Source: Actinomadura atramentaria DSM 43919 (GTDB lineage: Bacteria > Actinomycetota > Actinomycetes > Streptosporangiales > Streptosporangiaceae). From it: DNA of 64,000 bases. Numbering within the stretch: the stretch's first letter is position 1; the number at the start of each line of letters is the position of its first letter. The position numbers and the translations under genes are program-made. The notes below the pieces were generated by a model, which saw nothing but the letters and a program-made list of their open reading frames with translations, searched no databases and was not told where the DNA came from. Where the stretch lies: NCBI RefSeq assembly GCF_000381885.1, contig NZ_KB907222.1, positions 1 through 64,000 of the forward strand. The letters are read 5' to 3'. Positions 43,291 to 52,253 of this stretch are shown here, in pieces.

Positions 43291-45585
43291 TCACCGAGAG
43301 TCCGGGGCGCCCTCCAGCCGCACGACGACGGACTTGGACGTCGGCGTGTTGCTGATGTCGGCGGTGCTGTCCAGCGGGATCAGGACGTTGGTCTCGGGGA
43401 AGTACGCGGCCGCGCAGCCGCGCGCGGTCGGGTAGGCGACGGCGCGGAAGGCGGGCGCGCGGCGCTCGGTCCCGTCCGTCCACTCCGACACGAGGTCGAC
43501 CAGGGAACCGTCCGCGACGCCGAGTTCGTCCAGGTCGGCGGGGTTGACGAACACGACGCGGCGGCCCGCTTTGACGCCCCGGTACCGATCGTCCAGCCCG
43601 TAGATCGTGGTGTTGTACTGGTCGTGGCTGCGCAGCGTCTGGAGCAGCAGCCGCCCCTCCGGGACGCGGACGACCTCCAGCGGGTTGACCGTCAGGTTCG
43701 CCTTGCCGGTGGCGGTGGGGAACCGTCGCTCGTCGCGCGGCGCGTGCGGCAGCGTGAACCCGCCGGGCTCGCGGACGCGCGCGTTGAAGTCGGCGAAGCC
43801 GGGGACGACGCGGGACACGTGGTCGCGTATGACGTCGTAGTCGTCCTCCATCGCCGCCCAGTCGATCCTCCCCGGCCCGGAGCCGAGGACCGCGCGGGCG
43901 AGGCCGCAGACGATCGCGACCTCCGACCGCAGGTCCGGCCCGGCGGGCGCGAGGCGGCCGACCGAGGCGTGGACCATGCCCATCGAGTCCTCGACGGTGA
44001 CGAACCGGTCCCCGGCCGGGCCCCGGTCGCGCTCGGTGCGGCCGAGCGCGGGCAGGATCAGCGCCGTTCCGCCCGTCACCGCGTGCGACCGGTTGAGCTT
44101 GGTGGACACCTGGACGGTCAGCGCGCACGAGCGCAGCGCGGCCTCGGTGACGTCCGAGTCGGGCGTCGCGCGGACGAAGTTGCCGCCCATCGCGACGAAC
44201 ACCCGCGCCCGCCCGTCCCGCATCGCGCGGATCGCCTCGACGGTGTCGTGCCCGTGCGCGCGCGGCGGCTCGAACCCGAACTCGGCGGCGAGCGCGTCGA
44301 GGAACGCGGCGGCGGGCTTCTCGTAGATGCCCATCGTCCGGTCGCCCTGGACGTTGGAGTGGCCGCGCACCGGGCACACGCCCGCGCCGGGGCGGCCGAC
44401 GTTGCCGCGCAGCAGCAGGAAGTTGACGACCTCGCGGATCGTCGGGACGGAGTTGCGGTGCTGCGTGAGGCCCATCGCCCAGCACACGACGATGCGGTCG
44501 GCGGCCAGGACGTCGGCGAGGGTCGCGTCGATCTCGGCGCGGGTCAGGCCGGTCGCGGCGAGGACGTCCGCCCAGTCCAGGTCGCGGACGTGCCGCTCGA
44601 AGCCGGCGAACCCGTGGGTGTGCTCCGCGATGAAGTCGCGGTCGACCGCGCCGGGCTCGTCCGACTCCAGCAGCAGCCGGTTGAGCGCCTGGAACAGTGC
44701 GAGGTCGCCGTTGAGCCGGATCTGGAGGAACCGGTCCGCCAGACCGGTGCCCTGCCCGACGACGCCCTTGGGCTTCTGCGGGTTCTTGAACCGCAGGAGT
44801 CCGGCTTCGGGCAGCGGGTTCACCGCGACGATCCGCGCCCCGTTCGCCTTGGCCTCCTCCAGCGCCGACAGCATCCGGGGGTGGTTGGTGCCGGGGTTCT
44901 GCCCGACGACGAAGATCAGGTCCGCCTGGTGCAGGTCTTCCAGCAGCACCGATCCCTTGCCGACGCCCAGCGTCTCGACGAGCGCCGACCCCGACGACTC
45001 GTGGCACATGTTCGAGCAGTCGGGCAGGTTGTTGGTGCCGAACGCGCGGACCAGGAGCTGGTAGGCGAACGCCGCCTCGTTGCTCGTCCGCCCGGACGTG
45101 TAGAACACGGCCTCGTCGGGGGAGTCGAGCGCGGTGAGGTGGTCGGCCGCGACGCGGAACGCCTCGTCCCAGGAGATCGGCTCGTAGTGCCGCGACCCGG
45201 GCCGCAGGACCATCGGTTCGGTGAGCCGCCCCTGCTGCCCGAGCCAGTGGTCGGAGCGGACGGCGAGGTCGTCCACGTCGTGCTCGGCGAAGAACGCGCG
45301 GGTGACGCGGCGGGTCGTGGCCTCCTCGGCGACGGCCTTCGCGCCGTTCTCGCAGAACTCCGCGAGATGCCGCCTGCCGCCCTCGGGCCACGCGCAGCCG
45401 GGGCAGTCGAACCCGCGCTTCTGGTTGACGCGCAGCAGCGTCAGGGCGGTGCGGCGCACGCCCATCTGGTCGTACGCCTGCCGCAGGGCGGCGGTGACGC
45501 CGGGCAGCCCGGCCGCCCACTCCTTCGGCGCGCCGACCCGCAGGCCGGCGTCGCCGGGGTCGTCCCGGGGGGCTTCCCGACTCAT
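43291..45585 (-). CDS. FdhF/YdeP-family molybdopterin oxidoreductase
   Basis: A 764-residue molybdenum enzyme related to formate dehydrogenase alpha subunits. The N-terminal region has GFDCPGC and a third Cys in AEFCENG, so the iron-sulfur motif is reduced as in YdeP-type members. Later come YTSGRTSNEAAF, NMCHESSG, and cofactor-binding VVGQNPGTNHPRM, ending in a molybdopterin dinucleotide domain (TLRSHDQYNTTIYGLDDRYRG). No beta subunit or maturation gene is nearby. ATG 45585 follows GAGG at six nt. Substrate and electron partner unknown; formate is possible. Confidence 0.9.
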   Translation of the reverse strand: MSREAPRDDPGDAGLRVGAPKEWAAGLPGVTAALRQAYDQMGVRRTALTLLRVNQKRGFDCPGCAWPEGGRRHLAEFCENGAKAVAEEATTRRVTRAFFAEHDVDDLAVRSDHWLGQQGRLTEPMVLRPGSRHYEPISWDEAFRVAADHLTALDSPDEAVFYTSGRTSNEAAFAYQLLVRAFGTNNLPDCSNMCHESSGSALVETLGVGKGSVLLEDLHQADLIFVVGQNPGTNHPRMLSALEEAKANGARIVAVNPLPEAGLLRFKNPQKPKGVVGQGTGLADRFLQIRLNGDLALFQALNRLLLESDEPGAVDRDFIAEHTHGFAGFERHVRDLDWADVLAATGLTRAEIDATLADVLAADRIVVCWAMGLTQHRNSVPTIREVVNFLLLRGNVGRPGAGVCPVRGHSNVQGDRTMGIYEKPAAAFLDALAAEFGFEPPRAHGHDTVEAIRAMRDGRARVFVAMGGNFVRATPDSDVTEAALRSCALTVQVSTKLNRSHAVTGGTALILPALGRTERDRGPAGDRFVTVEDSMGMVHASVGRLAPAGPDLRSEVAIVCGLARAVLGSGPGRIDWAAMEDDYDVIRDHVSRVVPGFADFNARVREPGGFTLPHAPRDERRFPTATGKANLTVNPLEVVRVPEGRLLLQTLRSHDQYNTTIYGLDDRYRGVKAGRRVVFVNPADLDELGVADGSLVDLVSEWTDGTERRAPAFRAVAYPTARGCAAAYFPETNVLIPLDSTADISNTPTSKSVVVRLEGAPDSR

Positions 45586-45664
45586 CGCATTCCTCGTTCT
45601 CGATCCACGCGTTCCGTGGCAACTCTCGCATATCGGGGCAAACCGGGCTGGAGTGGGTGCGCGG

Positions 45665-45790
45665 TCAGTCGTCGTCCGGCACGTTCACCGTGATCTTGCC
45701 GGTCCCCTTGCACGTCTTGCAGGTCATCCGGGTGTTGAGGTTGAAGCCGTCCTTGCAGTTCGCCGGGCACGGCGCCGTCGTGATCGCCAA
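45665..45790 (-). CDS. 41-residue zinc-ribbon peptide
   Basis: A short gene starting TTG 45790 with AAAGGAG eight nt upstream, ending at 45665. The peptide carries CPANC and CKTCKGTGKI, a CxxxC plus CxxCxGxG arrangement like half a DnaJ zinc module. I recall very similar tiny proteins in other actinobacteria, so it is probably a real conserved gene. It lies between the molybdoenzyme and the HtrA-like protease. Metal binding is likely; role unknown. Confidence 0.7.
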   Translation of the reverse strand: MAITTAPCPANCKDGFNLNTRMTCKTCKGTGKITVNVPDDD

Positions 45791-45900
45791 GATCGGGGCT
45801 CCTTTCGCGGGCGCGGGCCGCCCGCCGCCGGGGGATTGCTCGTCGGCGCACCACAGATAGCGTTCCCCGGCCGCGCGGTCCAGCAACCGCGCGCCGCGCG

Positions 45901-47055
45901 TCACTGCGGCGGGCCCTCCATCAGGCGGACGTCCCTGGCGTGCCGCCGCCCGTCCTTCGTCGTCCACTCCAGCCGCACCACGTCGCCCGGATGGTGGGTC
46001 AGCATGAGCTGGGTGAGGCGCACCGGCGTGTCCACCGGCTCGCCCGCCAGCGCGACGACGACGCAGCCCTCCTTGATGCCCGACCCCGCCGCGGGCGTGT
46101 CCGGGACGACGCCGTCCACCAGCGCGCCGAACGCCGTCCCGTTCCCGCGCACCTGCACGCCGAGCAGCGCCGTCGCGCCGATGTGGATCGTGCCGACCGC
46201 CTCGCCGCGCTGGATGTGCCGGGCGATCTCCAGCGCCCGCGCCGCCGGGATCGCGTAGCCGCGGTGCTCCGGGCGCGCGGACGCGCTGCCGGTGCCGGGG
46301 GACGGCGAGGCTTTGCGCTTCGCGTGGCCGTCGTCGTCGGGGGTGGAGGACGCGGCGGTGTTGATCCCGATCACCTTGCCGTCGGTGTCCAGCAGCGGGC
46401 CGCCCGAGTCGCCCGGCTTGATCGCCGCGTCCGTCTCGATCAGGCCGGTCAGCCGCTCCGAGCCGCCGTCCGCCTGGTTCCGCGCGGTGATGGTCTGCTC
46501 CAGCGCGGTGACGGTGCCGGTCACGACGGCGGGCGTCCCGCCCTTGCCGCCCGCGTTGCCGACCGCCGTGACCGGGTCGCCCATCCGCACGTCGGACGAG
46601 TCGCCGAACCGGGCGGGCTCCAGGTCGGCCGCGCCCGCCATCTTGATGACCGCCAGGTCGTTCTGCGGGTCGTAGCCGAGGACCTTGGCGGTGTAGGCGC
46701 GCCGGTTGTCGGTGTCGGTCGCGGTGATCGCCGTCGCGCCCGCGATGACGTGGTTGTTGGTGAGGACGAGCCCCGAGGACGACATCAGGATGCCCGTCCC
46801 CGACGAGCGCAGGCTGCTCAGCCCCTGCTCGGCGTCGATGTTCACCACGCCCGGCCGCCGCCCGCTCGGCCGCTCCCCGGCCCGGGTGCTCGTCGGCGCG
46901 GGGACCGGCGCGGCCAGCTCGCCGCCGGACGCGTACTGCCGCAGCAGCGGCCGTCCGAGCACCACCGCCGCCGCCCCGATGAGGACGAGCAGGACGAGCA
47001 GCGTCACCGCCCCCGACCCCGACCCCTCGCGTCCGGGGACCTCGTTCACCCGCAT
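45901..47055 (-). CDS. HtrA/DegP-like membrane-anchored serine protease
   Basis: A ~384-residue S1C protease. One N-terminal membrane helix (AVTLLVLLVLIGAAAVVLG) precedes the trypsin-like domain with catalytic His (LTNNHVI), Asp (QNDLAVIK) and Ser (PGDSGGPLL), then a C-terminal PDZ domain (LLGVQVRGNGTAFGALVDGV ... AGSGIKEGCVVVALAG). It acts outside the membrane in protein quality control or signalling. ATG 47055 is adopted; GTG 47049 has the better-spaced AAGGAG and may be the true start. Confidence 0.9.
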   Translation of the reverse strand: MRVNEVPGREGSGSGAVTLLVLLVLIGAAAVVLGRPLLRQYASGGELAAPVPAPTSTRAGERPSGRRPGVVNIDAEQGLSSLRSSGTGILMSSSGLVLTNNHVIAGATAITATDTDNRRAYTAKVLGYDPQNDLAVIKMAGAADLEPARFGDSSDVRMGDPVTAVGNAGGKGGTPAVVTGTVTALEQTITARNQADGGSERLTGLIETDAAIKPGDSGGPLLDTDGKVIGINTAASSTPDDDGHAKRKASPSPGTGSASARPEHRGYAIPAARALEIARHIQRGEAVGTIHIGATALLGVQVRGNGTAFGALVDGVVPDTPAAGSGIKEGCVVVALAGEPVDTPVRLTQLMLTHHPGDVVRLEWTTKDGRRHARDVRLMEGPPQ

Positions 47056-47196
47056 GTCTCCTTCGCCCGATCCGGCCGACCGCTCCGCCCCACCCCGGCG
47101 CACGGCCCGGACCGAACCGGTCCGTAACCAGCATGATCCACGGTCGGGGCGATCTTCGGTATACCCGGAGGAAAACGGGTGGACCGTACGAACGGT

Positions 47197-48180
47197 TCAG
47201 TCTGCCCCGAAGTAGCGTGCCGGGACGACCGTCAGCATCTGGTCGAGCTGCGCCGCCGACACCCCGAGCGCGGTCAGCGCGGGCAGGACGTCCGCGCCGA
47301 TGTGGCCGTAGTGCCAGTTCGGCGCGAACGGCCGCATCGCCTCCGGATCGGGGCCGAACCAGTCGATGAAGCAGCTCGCGTCGTGGCTCAGCACCATCCG
47401 GTCGGCGTAGCCGCGCTCGCACAGCGCCGCGACGGTCCGGACGCGGTCGGCGGTCTGGTTGTAGACGTCCAGGCCGAAGCGGTCCATGCCGAGGATCGCG
47501 CCGGTGTCGGCCAGTTCCATGAGGTAGTCGAGGTCGTTGCTGTCGCCCGCGTGGCCGATGACGACCTTGGTGAGGTCGGCCCCTTCCTCGCGCAGGACGC
47601 GGACCGCGTCCCGGCCGCGCCGCTCGCCCGCGCTGTCGGTGTGGACGGTGATCGGCGCGCCCGTCTCCCGATGGGCGGCCGCGACCGCCCGCAGGACGCG
47701 CTCGACGCCGGGCGTCAGGCCGGGCGCGTCCACGGCGCACTTGAGGAACGCGGCCTTCACGCCCGTCCCGGCGATGCCCTCGGTGAGGTCGCGGGTGAAG
47801 TCCGCGACCATCGGGTCGTCGCCGCCGAAGGGGGTGCCGGGGCCGAGGAACCGGTACTGGAACGGCAGGTCGGCGTAGGTGTAGAGGCCGGTCGCGGCGA
47901 TGATGTTCAGCTCGGGGACCTGCTCGGCGATCCGCCGGACACGCGGGATGTAGCGGCCGAGGCCCCACACGGTCGGGTCCGCGATGGTGGTGACGCCGCT
48001 CGCGGCGAGGGCGCGGAGGCGCTCGACGGCGTCGGCGACGCGCTCGTCCTCGTCCCACCACGCCCCGGCGCCGTAGTTCTGCACGTGCTCGGTGCTCAGC
48101 ACGAACACGTGCTCGTGCATGTAGACGCGGCCGAGCCGGTCCACGTCCACGGGCCCGCGCACCGTCTCCACGGCGGCCAT
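47197..48180 (-). CDS. Phosphotriesterase-family metal-dependent hydrolase
   Basis: A 327-residue TIM-barrel hydrolase with the whole phosphotriesterase metal set: HxH at His22/His24 (YMHEHVF), bridging Lys147 (AFLKCAV), His180 (TVHTDS), His210 (IGHAGDSND) and Asp267 (LSHDASC). The family includes lactonases and phosphotriesterases; lactone hydrolysis is at least as likely as organophosphate hydrolysis. ATG 48180 with GGAGG four nt upstream. Divergent from a TetR gene across a clean palindrome, implying substrate-induced expression. Confidence 0.92.
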   Translation of the reverse strand: MAAVETVRGPVDVDRLGRVYMHEHVFVLSTEHVQNYGAGAWWDEDERVADAVERLRALAASGVTTIADPTVWGLGRYIPRVRRIAEQVPELNIIAATGLYTYADLPFQYRFLGPGTPFGGDDPMVADFTRDLTEGIAGTGVKAAFLKCAVDAPGLTPGVERVLRAVAAAHRETGAPITVHTDSAGERRGRDAVRVLREEGADLTKVVIGHAGDSNDLDYLMELADTGAILGMDRFGLDVYNQTADRVRTVAALCERGYADRMVLSHDASCFIDWFGPDPEAMRPFAPNWHYGHIGADVLPALTALGVSAAQLDQMLTVVPARYFGAD

Positions 48181-48202
48181 GACGCCTCCCCTCGCAGCCG
48201 TC

Positions 48203-48220
48203 ATACCGACTGGTCGGTAT
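48203..48220. promoter_or_regulatory. Perfect TetR-type operator palindrome
   Basis: ATACCGAC-TG-GTCGGTAT: perfect 8-bp arms, 2-nt spacer, centred between the divergent phosphotriesterase-family gene (start 48180) and TetR regulator (start 48274). The ACCGAC..GTCGGT core resembles operators of acyl-CoA- or terpenoid-responsive TetR proteins. Likely bound by the adjacent regulator. Confidence 0.8.
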
Positions 48221-48273
48221 CTGGCAGGCTGGAACCGCGCCGCGCGGACCGCGCGGCGGTGAGGAGGACGACT

Positions 48274-48864
48274 GTGGCGCGGGGGACGAGTCAGGTCAAG
48301 CGCCGGATCGTGGACGCGGCGGTCCGGCTGTTCGCCGAGCGCGGCTTCGACGGCGCGTCGGTGCAGCAGGTCGTCGAGGCGGCCGACGTCACCAAGGGCG
48401 CGCTGTACCACTACTTCGACTCCAAGGACGCGCTGCTCTACGAGATCTACCACGCGCTGATCACCCGCCAGCTCGCGGACCTCGACCGCGAGATCGCGGC
48501 GGGGCGGCCGCCGCGCGAGACCGTCCGCGCGGTGCTGACCGGGCTGATCCTCAGCACGGCCGCCCACATCGACGAGGCGAAGGTGTTCACCCGCGAGCGG
48601 CACCGGCTGGGCGACGCGCGGATGCACGCCGTCCGCGCGGACCGCCGCCGCTACCACGTGGCGTTCCGGGAGCTGGTCGAGTCGGGGCAGCGGTCGGGGG
48701 AGTTCTCGGCGCGGACGCCCGCCGAGACCGTCACGATCGTCGCGCTCGGCATGGTGAACCAGATGACGGCCTGGTACCGCGCGGACGGCCCGAAGAGCGC
48801 CGCCGAGCTGGCCGCCGAGGTGACGGGGTTCGTCCTGGACGCGCTGGAGCCGCGCCCGGCCTAA
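48274..48864 (+). CDS. TetR/AcrR-family transcriptional regulator
   Basis: A 196-residue TetR protein: HTH region RIVDAAVRLFAERGFDGASV then VTKGALYHYFDSKDALLYEI (about 10-55), followed by a helical ligand domain resembling KstR-type TetR_C regions. GTG 48274 has GAGGAGG six nt upstream. Convergent with the Bcr/CflA gene, the two stops overlapping (48861-48864). It probably represses itself and the divergent hydrolase through the palindrome at 48203-48220. Confidence 0.92.
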   Translation: MARGTSQVKRRIVDAAVRLFAERGFDGASVQQVVEAADVTKGALYHYFDSKDALLYEIYHALITRQLADLDREIAAGRPPRETVRAVLTGLILSTAAHIDEAKVFTRERHRLGDARMHAVRADRRRYHVAFRELVESGQRSGEFSARTPAETVTIVALGMVNQMTAWYRADGPKSAAELAAEVTGFVLDALEPRPA

Positions 48865-50141
48865 CCGCGCGCGCCTGGCCGCGCGGCCCGGGACGCGCCG
48901 AGCGCGGACAGCGCGGCCGCCGCCGCGAGCGCCGCGATCGTCGCGGCCATCGGGACGGCCGTGCCCTCCCCGCCGATCCCGGCGAGCGGCGCGGCGGCCC
49001 CGCCGAACGCGAACTGCGCGAGCCCGAGCAGCGCCGACGCGCTGCCCGCGCTCCCCGCGGGCCGGTCCGCCAGCGCGAGCGCGGTCGCGTTCGGGAGGAC
49101 GAGCCCCTGCCCGGCGGCGACGAGGAACAGCGCGGGCAGCACCCCGGCCGTCCCCGCCCCGGCCAGGACGACGGTGAGCAGCCCCGCGCCGCCCGCCGCG
49201 ACGAGCGCCAGCCCCGCGCCGAGCAGTCGCCCGAGCGCGACGCGGCCGACGAGCCGCCCGCCGACCTGCCCGGCCGCGACGATCCCGACCGAGTTCACGC
49301 CGAACGCGACGCTGAACTGCTGCGGCGACAGCCCGTAGATGTCCTGGAGCACGAACGGGCTGCCGGAGATGTAGGTGAACAGCGCCGCGAACGCGAACCC
49401 GAGCGTCAGCGCGTACCCGACGAAGGCGCGGTCGGCGAGCAGGCCCCGGAACGTCCGCAAGGTCGCGGCGACGCCGCCGGTCGCGCGCCGCTCGGGCGGC
49501 AGCGTCTCGGGCAGCCCGGCCAGCGACGCGACCAGCAGCGCCAGCCCGATCCCGGCGAGGACCGCGAACACGCCCGGCCACGGCATGACGCGCAGCAACT
49601 GGCCGCCGACGACGGGCGCGAGGATGGGCGCGAGGCCGTTGACGAGCATCAGCGTCGCGAAGAACTTCGCGGCGGCCGTCCCGTCGTACAGGTCGCGGAC
49701 GACGGCGCGGGCGATGACGATCCCGGCCGCGCCCGCCGCGCCCTGTGCGAACCGGGCGGCGGTGAGCGTCCCGACGGTCGGCGCGACCGCGCACAGCAGC
49801 GACGCGGCCGCGTAGGCGGCGAGCCCGGCGACGAGCGGGCGGCGGCGGCCCAGCCGGTCGCTGAGCGGCCCGGCGACGACCTGCCCGAGTGCGAGGCCGA
49901 CGACGCAGGCCGTCAGCGTGAGCTGCGCCCGCGCCGCGACCGTCCCGAGGTCGTCGGTGAGCTCCGGCAGCGCCGGGAGGTACATGTCGATCGACAGCGG
50001 CGCGGTCGCGGTGAGCGCGCCGAGGACCACGACGAGCGCGATCCGGCGCGTGCCCGTGGCGGCGACCGGTGCGGGGGCGGGACGTTCGGCGGCGGACGGG
50101 TCGGCGGAGGGTTCGGCCTTCGGCATGGGGCGCTCCGTCAC
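48861..50141 (-). CDS. Bcr/CflA-type multidrug MFS transporter
   Basis: A 426-residue MFS exporter with twelve predicted helices. The Bcr/CflA hallmark LSIDMYLPALPEL is in helix 1, and GPLSDRLGRRRPL forms the loop motif A; RFAQGAAGAAGIVIARAVVRDLYDG is also characteristic. The N-terminal ~30 residues are a Pro/Ala-rich tail. Proton-driven export of small toxic compounds is expected. Starts at GTG 50141, with an in-frame ATG at 50126 as alternative. Confidence 0.92.
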   Translation of the reverse strand: MTERPMPKAEPSADPSAAERPAPAPVAATGTRRIALVVVLGALTATAPLSIDMYLPALPELTDDLGTVAARAQLTLTACVVGLALGQVVAGPLSDRLGRRRPLVAGLAAYAAASLLCAVAPTVGTLTAARFAQGAAGAAGIVIARAVVRDLYDGTAAAKFFATLMLVNGLAPILAPVVGGQLLRVMPWPGVFAVLAGIGLALLVASLAGLPETLPPERRATGGVAATLRTFRGLLADRAFVGYALTLGFAFAALFTYISGSPFVLQDIYGLSPQQFSVAFGVNSVGIVAAGQVGGRLVGRVALGRLLGAGLALVAAGGAGLLTVVLAGAGTAGVLPALFLVAAGQGLVLPNATALALADRPAGSAGSASALLGLAQFAFGGAAAPLAGIGGEGTAVPMAATIAALAAAAALSALGASRAARPGARG

Positions 50142-50196
50142 GGCGGCGCGCGCCGGGCGCGGCGGCGCCCGGCGTCGGGGTGGGGGGAGGGGAAGG

Positions 50197-50799
50197 TCAG
50201 ACGGTGCGGACGACCTGGTCGTACTCCAGGCGCGGCAGCCGCTGGAACCAGGCGTCCGGGCCGGGCCTGCCGACGTTGACGACCGCCACGACCTCCTCGG
50301 CGCCGGTCAGGAACTCCCGCTTGACGCCCTCGGCGTCGTAGCCCGCCATCGGCCCGGCGGCGAGTCCCGCCGCGCGGATGCCGAGGATCAGGTACCCGAG
50401 CTGGATCGAGGCGTTGAAGTGCGCCATCCGCGGCCGCCCCGGGTTCCCCGCCATCGACTCGCGCGCGCCCTCGGCGTGCGGGAACGTGACGGGCAGGTGC
50501 TCGTGGAAGTCGGCGTCGGCGGTGACGACGAGCGTCAGCGGTGCGGTGAGCGTCTTGGCCTTGTTGTTGCCGTTCATGTGCTCGACGAGCCGTTCGCGGG
50601 CCTCGCGCGACCGCACCGCGATGATCCGCAGCGGCTGGGAGTTCATCGCCGACGGGCCCCACTTCACCAGGTCGTAGATCGCGTGGAGCTGCTCGTCGGT
50701 GACGGGCTCGTCGGTGAACGCGTTGGCGGTGCGGGCCTCGCGGAACAGCAGGTCCTGCGCGGCGGCGTCGAGCGTCAGCAGATCGGTCGCGGTGGGCAT
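50197..50799 (-). CDS. Malonic semialdehyde reductase-like nitroreductase (RutE/HadB family)
   Basis: A 200-residue FMN-dependent nitroreductase-fold protein. The sequence EARTANAFTDEPVTDEQLHAIYDLVKWGPSAMNSQPLRII, here in pieces from residue 20, is typical of RutE/HadB-type enzymes that reduce 3-oxopropanoate (malonic semialdehyde) with NAD(P)H. No pyrimidine-degradation (rut) genes are present, so a general role in aldehyde or nitro reduction is possible. ATG 50799 matches family starts. Divergent from the P450 gene. Confidence 0.88.
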   Translation of the reverse strand: MPTATDLLTLDAAAQDLLFREARTANAFTDEPVTDEQLHAIYDLVKWGPSAMNSQPLRIIAVRSREARERLVEHMNGNNKAKTLTAPLTLVVTADADFHEHLPVTFPHAEGARESMAGNPGRPRMAHFNASIQLGYLILGIRAAGLAAGPMAGYDAEGVKREFLTGAEEVVAVVNVGRPGPDAWFQRLPRLEYDQVVRTV

Positions 50800-50848
50800 C
50801 GTGGGTTCGGACCTCTCGTCGGGGCACGGGCGGGAACGCTTCCGGTTC

Positions 50849-50875
50849 CGGATGGTGTAACCGGGTGACCATCCG
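50849..50875. promoter_or_regulatory. Inverted repeat upstream of nitroreductase and P450
   Basis: CGGATGGT (50849-50856) and ACCATCCG (50868-50875) are perfect 8-bp arms separated by 11 nt. They lie 50 bp upstream of the nitroreductase start and within the 206-bp divergent region shared with the P450. A plausible operator; no adjacent regulator identified. Confidence 0.45.
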
Positions 50876-51005
50876 TTATCTGCCGCGTCAGGAAGTGATC
50901 TGCGCCACTGTGTGCGGCGCGTGGGAACGATCCCGGCGAACGCCCCTTTCGGGTCGAAGATCCGTTGTAGGGTCGCACCGACCACGACGCCGGAGGGATG
51001 CCGCG

Positions 51006-52253
51006 ATGGCCCGCGACACCGCGCACGACCCGGCCGGGCGGCTCGCCTGGGCCTGGCCGGAGCTGCCGCCCGGACCGCTCGGTCCGCCGTCCCCGGCGTT
51101 CGCCGACCGGCACGCCGCCGCGCCGCTGGCGGCCGTCACGCTGCCGAGCGGCGACCGGGTCCGCGCCGTCGTCCGGCACGAGGACATCCGCGCGCTGCTC
51201 GCGCACCCGGCGGCGAGCCGGAACCTGCGCTACGCGGGCGCGCCGCGCCTGGTCAAGGGCCTCGGCCTCGACGACGACCCCGACTCGCTGCTCAACATGG
51301 ACGCGCCCGAGCACACCCGGCTGCGCCGCATCCTGTCCGGCACGTTCACGCCCCGGCAGATCGAGGGCTGGCGGCCGCGCGCCGCCGAGATCGCCGCGGA
51401 GCTGGCGGCCGGGCTGCGCGGCGGGGACGTCCGCGACTTCGCCGAGGCGTTCGCGTTCCCGCTGCCGAGCCTGATCATCTGCGAGCTGATGGGCGTCCCG
51501 GTCACCGACCAGGACCGGTTCCGGCACTGGACCGAGCAGTTCCTGTCCACCGCCGACGCCTCCGCCGACGACCGGGTCGCGGCCGCGCTGGACTTCGCCG
51601 CGTACGCGGCCGGGCTCGTCGCCGAGCACCGCGCGCGGCCCGGCGCGGACCTGATCGACGTGCTCGTCCAGGCCCGCGACGGCGACGACCGGCTCAGCGA
51701 GGACGAGCTGGTCCGGCTGGTGTTCGGCCTGATCCTCGCCGGGCACGAGACGACCGCGTCGCAGCTCGTGCGCGGACTGTTCCGGCTGCTCGCCGAGCCG
51801 GGCCGGTGGGCGGCGCTGGCCGCCGACCCCGCGCTCGTGCCCGCCGCCGTCGAGGAGGTCCTGCGGCACGAGGGGCCGGGCGGCTACGGCGTGCTGCGCC
51901 GGATGACCGAGCGCGTGGAGATCAGCTCCGGCGTCGTCGAGGCGGGCGAGGCCGTGTTCCTCATGCTGCCCGCCGGGAACCTCGACCCGGCCGTCTTCCC
52001 CGACCCGGACGCGTTCGAGGTGACGCGCTTCGCCGGGGACGGGCCGCACGCCCCGCACCTGGCGTTCGGGCACGGCCCGCACTACTGCCTCGGCGCGAAC
52101 CTCGCGCGGATGGAGCTGCAGGAGGCGTTCGGCGCGCTCGCGCGGGCCGTCCCCGACCTGGAGCTGGCCGTCCCGGCGGAGTCCGTGCCGTGGGTCGGCG
52201 CGGCGGTCATCCACCGGCCCGTGGAGCTGCCGGTGCGGACGGGGGAGCGGTGA
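51006..52253 (+). CDS. Cytochrome P450
   Basis: A 415-residue bacterial P450. The I-helix AGHETT (245-250), K-helix EEVLR (283-287) and haem loop FGHGPHYCLG (axial Cys361) are intact. ATG 51006 with GGAGGG eight nt upstream. Its stop overlaps the start of a DUF574-type methyltransferase gene (GTGA), so the two are translationally coupled. Hydroxylation of an unknown substrate is inferred. No dedicated ferredoxin gene is seen. Confidence 0.95.
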   Translation: MARDTAHDPAGRLAWAWPELPPGPLGPPSPAFADRHAAAPLAAVTLPSGDRVRAVVRHEDIRALLAHPAASRNLRYAGAPRLVKGLGLDDDPDSLLNMDAPEHTRLRRILSGTFTPRQIEGWRPRAAEIAAELAAGLRGGDVRDFAEAFAFPLPSLIICELMGVPVTDQDRFRHWTEQFLSTADASADDRVAAALDFAAYAAGLVAEHRARPGADLIDVLVQARDGDDRLSEDELVRLVFGLILAGHETTASQLVRGLFRLLAEPGRWAALAADPALVPAAVEEVLRHEGPGGYGVLRRMTERVEISSGVVEAGEAVFLMLPAGNLDPAVFPDPDAFEVTRFAGDGPHAPHLAFGHGPHYCLGANLARMELQEAFGALARAVPDLELAVPAESVPWVGAAVIHRPVELPVRTGER

